Below, piece by piece: positions 7,787 to 14,634 of a DNA stretch of 27,708 bases. This DNA comes from Candidatus Cloacimonadota bacterium (GTDB lineage Bacteria; Cloacimonadota; Cloacimonadia; Cloacimonadales; Cloacimonadaceae), in contig JAEZUG010000069.1 in assembly GCA_023421135.1 (NCBI GenBank), positions 1 through 27,708 of the forward strand, in the 5' to 3' direction. The translations under genes were made by a program, and so were the position numbers. Every line of letters begins with the position of its first letter. The first letter of the stretch is position 1. The notes beneath the pieces were generated by a model. The model saw nothing but the letters and a program-made list of their open reading frames with translations. It was not told the DNA's origin and did not search any database.

Positions 7787-8522
7787 ACATTATCTTCCCC
7801 AGCTTATCCTACTTGCTTTACTACTTTGCCTCAGTGCCTGTGCTTCCATCGATGGCAGCCTCATGGATACGGCAGAGACTTTACCCAAGGGGCATCTAAG
7901 GGTTTCCGGCTACGAGACGACCGCGATTCCAGCGTACAACTTCTTCACACATCATCAGAACGATCCCGGTAATCCTGACTCGGAGGACAAGATTTACTCT
8001 GTCGCAGCTTTGGGTCTGAAGCTCAACTATGGTCTGATGGAGAACTATGAGCTGGTCATCAGTACCGATATCAGCATCGCTTTGAACAATGCCAAGCTGG
8101 GACTGAAGTACTCTTTGAATAGACCTGATGAGACATTTCGCATGGCCATTATGCCCTCAGTTTATTTTTCAAACGGCGGGGATGAGGGTTTAATAGACCC
8201 GGGTGGAGGTAATGGCGAGAATATGGATTACCGCGTGAGGGGGGTAGAGCTTCCGCTACTTGTTACCTATCGCGTTGGGGCCTTTGCGGTGACTCTGAGT
8301 CCCCGGATTTCCTACAACAGGATCTCTTATCGCAGAACAGGAGAAGATCGGGACTGGGATGTTTACGAGAGCTATATGGCAGGACTGGTGGCTTCTCCCA
8401 GCTTTAAACTCAAGATTCTCACAATCACCATTCCTGAACTGGGCGTTTATTTCTATCCAGTCAAGGATGGAGACTTTCAAGTTCAACCCGCCCTCACTTT
8501 TGGGTTGGGACTGGAGTTTTAG
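7779..8522 (+). CDS. Beta-rich lipoprotein partner
   Basis: A 247-residue lipoprotein of unknown family. Residues 1-20 are a hydrophobic signal ending in LSAC; Cys21 would be lipidated, and Ala at +2 does not signal inner-membrane retention under the E. coli rule. The mature protein has many short amphipathic strands (LKLNYGLMENYELVIST, LPLLVTYRVGAFAVTLSPRISY, FQVQPALTFGLGLEF) ending in an aromatic residue, again barrel-like. It overlaps the upstream exported gene by 8 bp and abuts the xanthine dehydrogenase gene with no gap. The two genes probably encode a cell-envelope pair. Confidence 0.7.
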   Translation: MNRHYLPQLILLALLLCLSACASIDGSLMDTAETLPKGHLRVSGYETTAIPAYNFFTHHQNDPGNPDSEDKIYSVAALGLKLNYGLMENYELVISTDISIALNNAKLGLKYSLNRPDETFRMAIMPSVYFSNGGDEGLIDPGGGNGENMDYRVRGVELPLLVTYRVGAFAVTLSPRISYNRISYRRTGEDRDWDVYESYMAGLVASPSFKLKILTITIPELGVYFYPVKDGDFQVQPALTFGLGLEF

Positions 8523-10742
8523 ATGACCAAGGTCTTTCGCAATGATGCCCGCGCCAAGGTGACAGGCATCGCCAAATACACAGATGATTACACCCTGCCG
8601 GGAATGCTGCATGCTGCTCCGGTCTATCCCAATTGTGCCTCTGCCCGCATCCTGAAGATCGATCCTGCTCCGGCTCTGGCTCTACAAGGAGTGGTCGCTG
8701 TCTTTACCGCCCAGGATATCCCCGGCTCCATCAAGTCCGGCCAGATTATCCGGGATTACCCCACTCTGGCGCACAAGACAGTGCGCACCACCGGAGACGT
8801 TCTCGCCCTGGTCGTGGCAGAAAGCCGGGAGCTGGCCATTAAGGCAGCCAAACTGGTGAGAGTGGAGCTGGAGATGCGTCCTGCTCTCCTGGATCCCGAG
8901 GAAGCCCTCAAAGAAAGCGCTCCCCTGATCAATCCGGAGCATGGCTCCAATATCTGCAACCTGCATCACGTCCGCACCGGAGATATCGGAAAGGGCGAAG
9001 AGGCTTCCGATCTGATCCTGGAAGAGACTTTTACCACCAACCGCATCGAGCATGCCTACATGGAGCCTGAAGCAGCCCTGTGTTACCTCAGGCCCGATGG
9101 TGTGATGGAAGTGATCGGTTCTATGCAGCATCCCTTCTCCACCCGGAGGTTTGTGGCCTCCACACTGGGCTTAATGCTCTCCGAGGTGGAAGTGAAGACG
9201 GTTCCCATGGGTGGAGGTTTTGGCGGCAAGGATGACACCGCAGCCCTGGTCTGTGCCCGGGCAGCGCTTTGTGCCTGGCTCCTGAAACGCCCGGTGAAGC
9301 TGATCTACAGTCGTGAGATGAGCCTGCGGGAAAGCTATAAACGCCATCCTTATAAAATGCAGTATCGCATGGGGCTGAAGAACAGCGGCAAGATCCAGTT
9401 TGTCAAGGTGCGAATGGTGGCCGATGGAGGAGCATATTGCTCTGTGACCCCCTGGGTCACCTGGCGCAGCACAGTTCAGTGCTGTGGTAGCTACAGGGTT
9501 CCTCATGTTCATTGCGACGTCTATGGAGTCTACACCAATAATCCTTTCAGCGGTGCCATGCGTGGCTTTGGTTCGCCCCAGGTGAATTTTGCTATCGAAC
9601 AGCTTATTGAGATGGCAGGAGAGAAGCTCGGTCTGGACGAGGTGGCAATCCGCCGCATCAATATGCTCCGGCAGGACGATACCACTATCACCGGTCAAAA
9701 GCTGGATACGCACGTGGTTTCCCTCTCTCAGGCCATGGATACGGTGCTGAAAGAGATAGATTATGAAAGGAAACGCAAGCTCTGCAGCTTTGGCAATCCC
9801 ATTGCTGAAGAATGGTATGGGATCGGCTTTGCCATCAGTTACCGGGGAATGAGTCTCGGTGCGGAGGGAGTGGATTTCAATTCTGCCATTATCAACGTCC
9901 AGCCCGATGGCTCGGTCTTGATCGAGACCGGAGTGCATGAGAACGGACAGGGCTCCGAGACTGCCATGATCCTGATTGCCAGTGAACATCTGGGCATTCC
10001 CAAGGAACTGATCCGCTACCGCATGCCATCCACCTCCAATATCCCCGATGGCGGCACCACAGTGGCTTCCCGGGGCACTCTATTGGGTGGCGGAGCTGTG
10101 GTAAAAGCTGCTGAACTGCTGAAGAAGATTATCGCCGAGGCTCTGGATCTGCCGGAGATCAGGCTGGAAAAATCCATTGTGCTGGATAGCTCCGGAACAC
10201 CCATCATGAGCTGGCAAGAGGTCATCCGGCTCTGCTATAGCAAGCAGATCTACCCCTATGCCTTTGGAACTTTCCAAGCTCCGAGAGTGAGCTGGGACGA
10301 GGAAACCGGACAGGGTAATGCCTATTTCACCTGGGTATATGCCTGCCAGGCGGTGGAACTGAAAGTGAATCCCAAGACCAAAAAAGTTACTCTGCTCAAT
10401 ATGGTTGCTGCTCACGATGTGGGCAAAGCCATCAATCCCGGCATGGTGAAGGGTCAGTTCTACGGCGGCATGGCCATGGGAACAGGCTACGCCCTCTTTG
10501 AGGATCTACCGGTGGAAAACGGCTTGGTGCGCCCCACCAATCTGCATACATACAGATTGGCGCGAGCTACCGATCTGCCGGAAATGACCGCCCTTCTGAT
10601 CGAGCATCCGGACAAACAAACTCCCTCCGGTGCCAAAGGCGTGGGCGAACCCACCAATGAGATCATGGCTCCCGCTATTGCCAATGCCATCAACCACGCC
10701 ACGGGTATCCGTTACAAAGACCAACCCCTGAGGATAAAGTGA
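8523..10742 (+). CDS. Xanthine dehydrogenase-type molybdenum-binding subunit
   Basis: A 739-residue large subunit of a molybdenum hydroxylase (xanthine oxidase family), which hydroxylates purines or related N-heterocycles. An N-terminal a/b-hammerhead domain (about 8-115) is followed by the Moco-binding region. Visible motifs are Gln202 in GSMQHPF, GGGFGGK (230-236), AMRGFGSPQ (Arg347), ENGQG (Gln476) and the catalytic GVGE (Glu709). Unlike E. coli XdhD (about 950 residues), the 2Fe-2S domain is not fused but encoded by the next gene. The ATG follows the upstream stop directly, with GGAG 6-7 nt before it. No FAD-binding subunit is encoded here, so the electron acceptor may be a ferredoxin or another protein. 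Substrate (xanthine, hypoxanthine, urate) cannot be decided. Confidence 0.92.
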   Translation: MTKVFRNDARAKVTGIAKYTDDYTLPGMLHAAPVYPNCASARILKIDPAPALALQGVVAVFTAQDIPGSIKSGQIIRDYPTLAHKTVRTTGDVLALVVAESRELAIKAAKLVRVELEMRPALLDPEEALKESAPLINPEHGSNICNLHHVRTGDIGKGEEASDLILEETFTTNRIEHAYMEPEAALCYLRPDGVMEVIGSMQHPFSTRRFVASTLGLMLSEVEVKTVPMGGGFGGKDDTAALVCARAALCAWLLKRPVKLIYSREMSLRESYKRHPYKMQYRMGLKNSGKIQFVKVRMVADGGAYCSVTPWVTWRSTVQCCGSYRVPHVHCDVYGVYTNNPFSGAMRGFGSPQVNFAIEQLIEMAGEKLGLDEVAIRRINMLRQDDTTITGQKLDTHVVSLSQAMDTVLKEIDYERKRKLCSFGNPIAEEWYGIGFAISYRGMSLGAEGVDFNSAIINVQPDGSVLIETGVHENGQGSETAMILIASEHLGIPKELIRYRMPSTSNIPDGGTTVASRGTLLGGGAVVKAAELLKKIIAEALDLPEIRLEKSIVLDSSGTPIMSWQEVIRLCYSKQIYPYAFGTFQAPRVSWDEETGQGNAYFTWVYACQAVELKVNPKTKKVTLLNMVAAHDVGKAINPGMVKGQFYGGMAMGTGYALFEDLPVENGLVRPTNLHTYRLARATDLPEMTALLIEHPDKQTPSGAKGVGEPTNEIMAPAIANAINHATGIRYKDQPLRIK

Positions 10743-11230
10743 TGCAAGTAACAGTTAATGAAAGATTATACGAAGTTCCCGAGGAACTGCTGGAGAAGAG
10801 CCTGGTCTATTGGCTCCGGGAGGACTTGGGTCTCACAGGCACCAAGATAGGCTGTGATATAGGCGTTTGCGGCACCTGCACCATTCTGCTGGATATGCAG
10901 GCGGTCAGAAGCTGCAAACTGAAAGTTAAAGATGCACTTGGTAAGAAGCTCATCACCATCGAAGGCATGCAATCCCCGGATGGCAAGCTGCACCCCATTC
11001 AACAGGCCTTCATCGATTGCGGAGCCATCCAATGCGGCTTCTGCACCCCCGGGATGGTGCTCTCTGCCTATGCTCTCCTGCACAAGAATCTGGCTCCCAG
11101 CCGCGAACAGATCCGCAAGGCCATCAATGCCAATCTCTGCCGGTGCACCGGGTATCAACAGATCATCGATGCAGTGGAACAGGCAGCAATGGTGATGAGG
11201 GGACAGAAGAAAGTGACAAGTGACAAGTGA
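10742..11230 (+). CDS. 2Fe-2S subunit of xanthine dehydrogenase-type enzyme
   Basis: A 162-residue iron-sulfur subunit that carries electrons from the molybdenum centre. The plant-ferredoxin-like N-domain has Cys38, Cys43, Cys46 and Cys58; the helical C-domain has Cys98-x2-Cys101 and Cys133-x-Cys135 in CGFCTPGM and LCRCTGY. The ATG overlaps the TGA of the previous gene (TGATG); a GTG one codon upstream is possible but less likely. The last codons (VTSDK) are formed by a GTGACAA heptamer array that runs on past the stop, so the tail after about residue 154 is probably not functional sequence. Confidence 0.92.
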   Translation: MQVTVNERLYEVPEELLEKSLVYWLREDLGLTGTKIGCDIGVCGTCTILLDMQAVRSCKLKVKDALGKKLITIEGMQSPDGKLHPIQQAFIDCGAIQCGFCTPGMVLSAYALLHKNLAPSREQIRKAINANLCRCTGYQQIIDAVEQAAMVMRGQKKVTSDK

Positions 11231-11234
11231 CAAG
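11213..11234. repeat. Heptamer tandem array GTGACAA
   Basis: Three exact 7-bp units (11213-11233) plus one base, spanning the stop codon of the 2Fe-2S gene. It belongs to the same family as the GTGACGA array at 54-82. Confidence 0.65.
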
Positions 11235-11247
11235 AGCAGTGAACAGA

Positions 11248-11353
11248 GCTTCTTGGTCTGCCAATCTCCGAATTGGCAGAAAAACTGGAAATAGAACGAC
11301 GCTTCTTGGTCTGCCAATCTCCGAATTGGCAGAAACACTGGAAACAGAACGAA
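11248..11353. repeat. Two tandem 53-bp units, each with a hairpin
   Basis: Units 11248-11300 and 11301-11353 differ at three bases. Each contains a 9-bp perfect stem, TCTGCCAAT and ATTGGCAGA, around a 6-nt loop (stem-loops at about 11256-11280 and 11309-11333). They occupy most of the 168-bp spacer between the 2Fe-2S and ygeW genes. No T-run follows, so they could slow RNA decay or separate expression levels without terminating transcription, or simply be a duplicated palindromic repeat. Confidence 0.65.
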
Positions 11354-11398
11354 GCCTAGCAACTTCCTGAGGAATATTATTAACACAACGAGGTAAAT

Positions 11399-12571
11399 AT
11401 GAACGACAAGATCAAGCAACTGCTGAGCGAACTGGCTCAACTCAAGACCGATCTTTATGGCAAGGATTTCCTGCTCACTTGGGAAAACAGCACGGACAAC
11501 CTCAAATCCGTGATGCTGGTGGCAGAGATCATGCAAGCTCTGCACCGGCAGAAGAAATCCTTCAAAATCTTTGATAGCGGCTTGGGAATCGCCATCTTTC
11601 GCGATAACAGCACCCGCACCCGCTTCAGCTATGCATCTGCCGTAAATGCCCTGGGTTTGGCTCTTTCCGAGCTGGATGAAGTTAAAAGCCAGGTGGCTCA
11701 TGGTGAAACCGTGCGCGAAACGGCTGCCATGATCAGCTTCCTCACCGAAGCCATCGGCATCCGGGACGATATGTATCCAGGTGAGGGACATTCCTACATG
11801 GTGGAAGTGGCCGATGCCGTTAGCGAATCCTTCCGGGAAGGTGTGCTGGCCCAGCGTCCCACCTTGGTGAACCTGCAGTGCGACCTGGATCATCCCACCC
11901 AGAGTTTGGCAGATCTGCTCAAGCTCAAAGATTACTTTGGTGGTCTGGATCAGCTCAAAGGCAAGAAGATAGCCATGAGCTGGGCCTATTCTCCCTCCTA
12001 CGGCAAGCCGCTCTCCGTTCCCCAGGGTGTGATTAATCTCATGACCCGCTTTGGCATGGAAGTGGTGCTGGCACATCCCGAGGGTTACGACCTCCTGCCC
12101 GAAACACTGGACAGCGCTGCCAGGTTTGCCGGGGCAAGTGGCGGCAGCTTCCGCATCACTCACGATATGAAGGATGCCTTTGAGGGAGCCGACGTTGTCT
12201 ATCCCAAGAGCTGGGCACCAATGGCTGTGATGCAGGAACGCACCCGTTTGCTCCGCGGAGGGGAAAAGCAAGCCCTGAAAGACCTGGAACATGCCTGCCT
12301 GGCTCAAAATGCCAGCCACATGGATTGGGAATGCACCGAAGAGATGATGGCACTCACCAAGGGTGGGAATGCCCTCTACGAGCATTGTCTCCCGGCCGAT
12401 ATCTCCGGAGTATCCTGCAAACAGGGAGAAGTGGCAGCCTCCGTCTTTGAACGCTATCGCCTGCATACCTATCAGGAAGCCGGCTTCAAACCCTTCGTCA
12501 TCGCCTCCATGATCTTCAACAGCAAGATCAAGGAACCCGCCGCCAGGCTTTCTTCATTTTACAAGGAATAA
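11399..12571 (+). CDS. ygeW: YgeW-type knotted carbamoyltransferase
   Basis: A 390-residue carbamoyltransferase matching E. coli YgeW (396) in length and sequence pattern. The carbamoyl-phosphate loop STRTR (71-75) lies in FRDNSTRTRFSYAS, and HPTQ (165-168) lies in LDHPTQSLADLL; a segment LYEHCLPAD near residue 320 supplies the HCLP motif. The start has CGAGG about 7 nt upstream. Ordinary OTCases and ATCases are shorter (about 310-340). In purine-degrading operons YgeW is thought to run in the catabolic direction, phosphorolysing a carbamoylated diamino acid (2,3-diureidopropionate-like) to carbamoyl phosphate, a source of ATP via carbamate kinase. No carbamate kinase gene is in the window. 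Confidence 0.92.
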   Translation: MNDKIKQLLSELAQLKTDLYGKDFLLTWENSTDNLKSVMLVAEIMQALHRQKKSFKIFDSGLGIAIFRDNSTRTRFSYASAVNALGLALSELDEVKSQVAHGETVRETAAMISFLTEAIGIRDDMYPGEGHSYMVEVADAVSESFREGVLAQRPTLVNLQCDLDHPTQSLADLLKLKDYFGGLDQLKGKKIAMSWAYSPSYGKPLSVPQGVINLMTRFGMEVVLAHPEGYDLLPETLDSAARFAGASGGSFRITHDMKDAFEGADVVYPKSWAPMAVMQERTRLLRGGEKQALKDLEHACLAQNASHMDWECTEEMMALTKGGNALYEHCLPADISGVSCKQGEVAASVFERYRLHTYQEAGFKPFVIASMIFNSKIKEPAARLSSFYKE

Positions 12572-12572
12572 T

Positions 12573-12632
12573 GTAAGTTAACCCCAGAGGACACTGAGAA
12601 AAGTAAGTTAACCACAGAGAACACAGAGAAAA
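12573..12632. repeat. Two tandem 30-bp CACAGAG-family units
   Basis: Bases 12573-12602 and 12603-12632 match at 27 of 30 positions; both read GTAAGTTAACC then C/A then CAGAG. The second unit runs into the left terminal inverted repeat of the GxxExxY element. Confidence 0.7.
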
Positions 12633-12650
12633 GCAGAGGAAAGCAGAGAG
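12610..12650 (+). repeat. Left inverted repeat of GxxExxY cassette
   Basis: 41-bp arm pairing with 13082-13122 with one mismatch (position 30 of the arm, G versus A). Its inner end GCAGAGAG lies 12 nt before the ATG of the enclosed gene and is the only purine-rich stretch that could act as its ribosome binding site. Confidence 0.8.
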
Positions 12651-12662
12651 AAGCAATGAGAT

Positions 12663-13079
12663 ATGAAAACAGATACTGTCCTTAATACTGGACTGAATTT
12701 ACTTAGCCAAGAGATCATCGGATCATGTATAGATGTTCACAGGGCACTGGGTCCCGGTTTGCTTGAGTCCGTCTACATGGATTGCTTGTGTAGGGACTTG
12801 ACCTTGAAAGGTGTTTCATTCAGTAGAGAACCATACTTGGATATCAAGTATAAAGGTGCAGTGTTTCACACCAGATTAAGAGCAGATTTGATTGTTGAGA
12901 AGAAGATCATTGTTGAACTCAAGGCTGTGGAGAATTTACTGCCTCTTCATGAAGCCCAATTGATGACATACTTGAAACTTACAGAACTTGAGCTAGGCCT
13001 GTTGATAAACTTCAATGTAGTTCTGCTTAAGAGTGGAATTCAACGTATTCGCTTGAACCATGGCAGATTTGATACATGA
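12663..13079 (+). CDS. GxxExxY family protein (PD-(D/E)XK-like)
   Basis: A 138-residue member of the GxxExxY family (PF13366-type, PD-(D/E)XK_3 nuclease-like), whose biological function is unknown. The name-giving motif is GLLESVY (Gly32, Glu35, Tyr38), after the conserved VHRALGPG. A nuclease-like core follows: RADLIVE (Asp75) and IIVELKAVE (Glu85-x-Lys87), then EAQLMTYL. The complete length matches the family. The gene is bracketed by long inverted repeats and is visibly less GC-rich in codon choice (AT-ending codons, TTA/AAA) than ygeW and the next gene, which argues for separate origin. It is co-directional with the operon and would be read through. It probably has no part in purine catabolism. 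Confidence 0.85.
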   Translation: MKTDTVLNTGLNLLSQEIIGSCIDVHRALGPGLLESVYMDCLCRDLTLKGVSFSREPYLDIKYKGAVFHTRLRADLIVEKKIIVELKAVENLLPLHEAQLMTYLKLTELELGLLINFNVVLLKSGIQRIRLNHGRFDT

Positions 13080-13081
13080 TA

Positions 13082-13122
13082 CTCTCTGCTTTTCTCTGCT
13101 TTTCTCTGTGTTCTCTGTGGTT
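13082..13122 (-). repeat. Right inverted repeat of GxxExxY cassette
   Basis: 41-bp arm starting 2 bp after the TGA of the GxxExxY gene. Further degenerate pyrimidine-rich copies (TCCTCTGCTGTTCTCT and similar) continue to about 13157, ahead of the next gene's ribosome binding site. Confidence 0.8.
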
Positions 13123-13178
13123 TAAATCCTCTGCTGTTCTCTCTTTTCCTCTGTTTTGAATAATTTAAAGGAGAATAA

Positions 13179-14627
13179 ATGTCCAAAATAATGCCCAAGT
13201 ACAATCCTGAGATTGCTCTCAAGAATGCCCGCCGTTGCAAAGCCCACGGCATCATTCTGCCCACCTTTGCGCAGATGAAGAATCCCACTCTCATTCCAGA
13301 GGAGCTTCAGCAGAAACTCCAGCCCATCGGACTCTGGGATATCAACCCCCTCAATCTCTTCCGAATCAATTGGAAGAACAACATCAAGACCGGTCTCTTC
13401 GGAGACGTGAACTACCTGGAGATTCCCTCCGAAATCAGCGGCGTCAAAGCCCGTATCATAGGCCTGGTGGGCAAATACTTCCCCACCGGTGCCCACAAAG
13501 TGGGTGCTGCATACGGGTGTTTGGTTCCCCGCCTGGTGAGCGGTGAGTTCGATCCGGATTACCACAAAGCCGTCTGGCCTTCCACCGGTAATTACTGCCG
13601 TGGTGGCGCTTTCGATTGTGCTCTGCTGTCCTGTCACTCCGTGGCTATTCTGCCCGAAGAGATGAGTGCAGAACGCTTCACCTGGCTCAAAGGCATCGGA
13701 GCAGAGGTTATCGCCACTCCCGGCTGTGAATCCAACGTCAAAGAGATCTACGACAAATGCGCCGAGCTGCGTCCCGACCCCCAATACCTCATCCTGAACC
13801 AGTTTGAGGAGTTCGGCAATCCTCTCTGGCACTACCATGTGACAGGATCTGCCATTCTGGAAGTGTTTAACAAGATCAGGACGGAGCAGACCCGCCTGCA
13901 GGGCTACGTCTCCGCCACCGGAAGTGCCGGCACCATCGCAGCCGGAGATTTCCTGCGCAAATCCTTCCCCCGCATGGTCGTGACCGCCAGCGAAGCCTAT
14001 GAATGCCCCACTCTGCTGATGAACGGCTTTGGCGGACACCGCATCGAAGGCATCGGCGATAAACACATCCCCTGGGTACACAACGTCCGCAATACCGATG
14101 CTGTTGCCGCCATCCGGGATGAAGATTGTATGCGCAGCCTGAGGCTTTTTAACGAGCCTGCCGGAAAGGACTTCCTGATCTCTCAGGGGATCTCTGCAGA
14201 ACTGGTTGAGCAGCTCGAGCTTCTGGGCATCTCTTCAATCGGCAATCTGCTCTCCGCCATCAAGCAAGCCAAGTACTTTGAGCTGGATGAAAACGATGTG
14301 ATCTTCACCTGTTTCACGGATTCCGCCGGGATGTACAGCTCCCGTCTGGAAGAAATGCAGGCCGCCCGTGGTGCCTACACCCGCGATCTGGCAGCCAGAG
14401 ATTATGAAGCCTGTCTCCTGGCTCAAAGCTACGACAACTTCCAGGAACTCAACTATCGGGATCGCAAGCGGGTTCACAACCTGAAGTATTACACCTGGGT
14501 GGAACAGCAGGGCAAAACCTATGAAGAAATCCTGGCCCAATGGGAACCTGAATATTGGCAGGAGATCTTTGAGAATACCGTGGAAGAACTGGATAAGGCC
14601 ATCGAGGAATTCAACCATCTGGCCTGA
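13179..14627 (+). CDS. PLP-dependent fold-type II enzyme (lyase-like)
   Basis: A 482-residue PLP enzyme of the cysteine synthase/tryptophan synthase-beta superfamily. The PLP lysine is Lys107 in TGAHKVGAA; STGNYCRGG (135-143) is the carboxylate loop, and SATGSAGTIAAGD (245-257) is the phosphate loop. About 80 residues at the C-terminus (RDYEACLLAQ onward) are charged and helical, longer than standard cysteine synthases. AAAGGAG precedes the ATG by 6 nt. In E. coli the gene after ygeW is ygeX (diaminopropionate ammonia-lyase); this protein holds that position but lacks obvious YgeX-like spacing of motifs. A role in deaminating 2,3-diaminopropionate or a related amino acid is my inference. Confidence 0.85.
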   Translation: MSKIMPKYNPEIALKNARRCKAHGIILPTFAQMKNPTLIPEELQQKLQPIGLWDINPLNLFRINWKNNIKTGLFGDVNYLEIPSEISGVKARIIGLVGKYFPTGAHKVGAAYGCLVPRLVSGEFDPDYHKAVWPSTGNYCRGGAFDCALLSCHSVAILPEEMSAERFTWLKGIGAEVIATPGCESNVKEIYDKCAELRPDPQYLILNQFEEFGNPLWHYHVTGSAILEVFNKIRTEQTRLQGYVSATGSAGTIAAGDFLRKSFPRMVVTASEAYECPTLLMNGFGGHRIEGIGDKHIPWVHNVRNTDAVAAIRDEDCMRSLRLFNEPAGKDFLISQGISAELVEQLELLGISSIGNLLSAIKQAKYFELDENDVIFTCFTDSAGMYSSRLEEMQAARGAYTRDLAARDYEACLLAQSYDNFQELNYRDRKRVHNLKYYTWVEQQGKTYEEILAQWEPEYWQEIFENTVEELDKAIEEFNHLA

Positions 14628-14634
14628 CACTTGT

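Larger units (their letters stand above)
12610..13122 (+). mobile_element. GxxExxY cassette bounded by 41-bp inverted repeats
   Basis: Bases 12610-12650 and 13082-13122 are inverted repeats identical at 40 of 41 positions (core CCACAGAGAACACAGAG, then AAAAGCAGAG). They enclose a single gene with only 12 bp and 2 bp of spare sequence, giving a 513-bp unit inserted between ygeW and the following PLP gene. TTAA occurs just outside each end (12608-12611; 13122-13125), possibly a target feature, with one extra T on the right. No transposase is encoded, so mobility would be in trans. Calling it mobile is inference; the repeat structure is directly visible. Confidence 0.55.

Noticed and set aside
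11248..11353. CRISPR-like reading of the tandem 53-bp units
   Set aside because: Only two units, and the whole unit, not just a repeat part, is conserved, so there are no spacers.
10766..12466. Long open frame (566 codons) on the minus strand opposite the 2Fe-2S and ygeW genes
   Set aside because: It crosses two well-supported genes and the hairpin spacer between them, has no ribosome binding site and encodes His/Gln-rich, family-less sequence; such antisense frames arise from the codon bias of the real genes.
13122..14081. 319-codon minus-strand frame opposite the second PLP enzyme
   Set aside because: Antisense shadow of a well-supported gene; it begins mid-gene and runs into repeat sequence.
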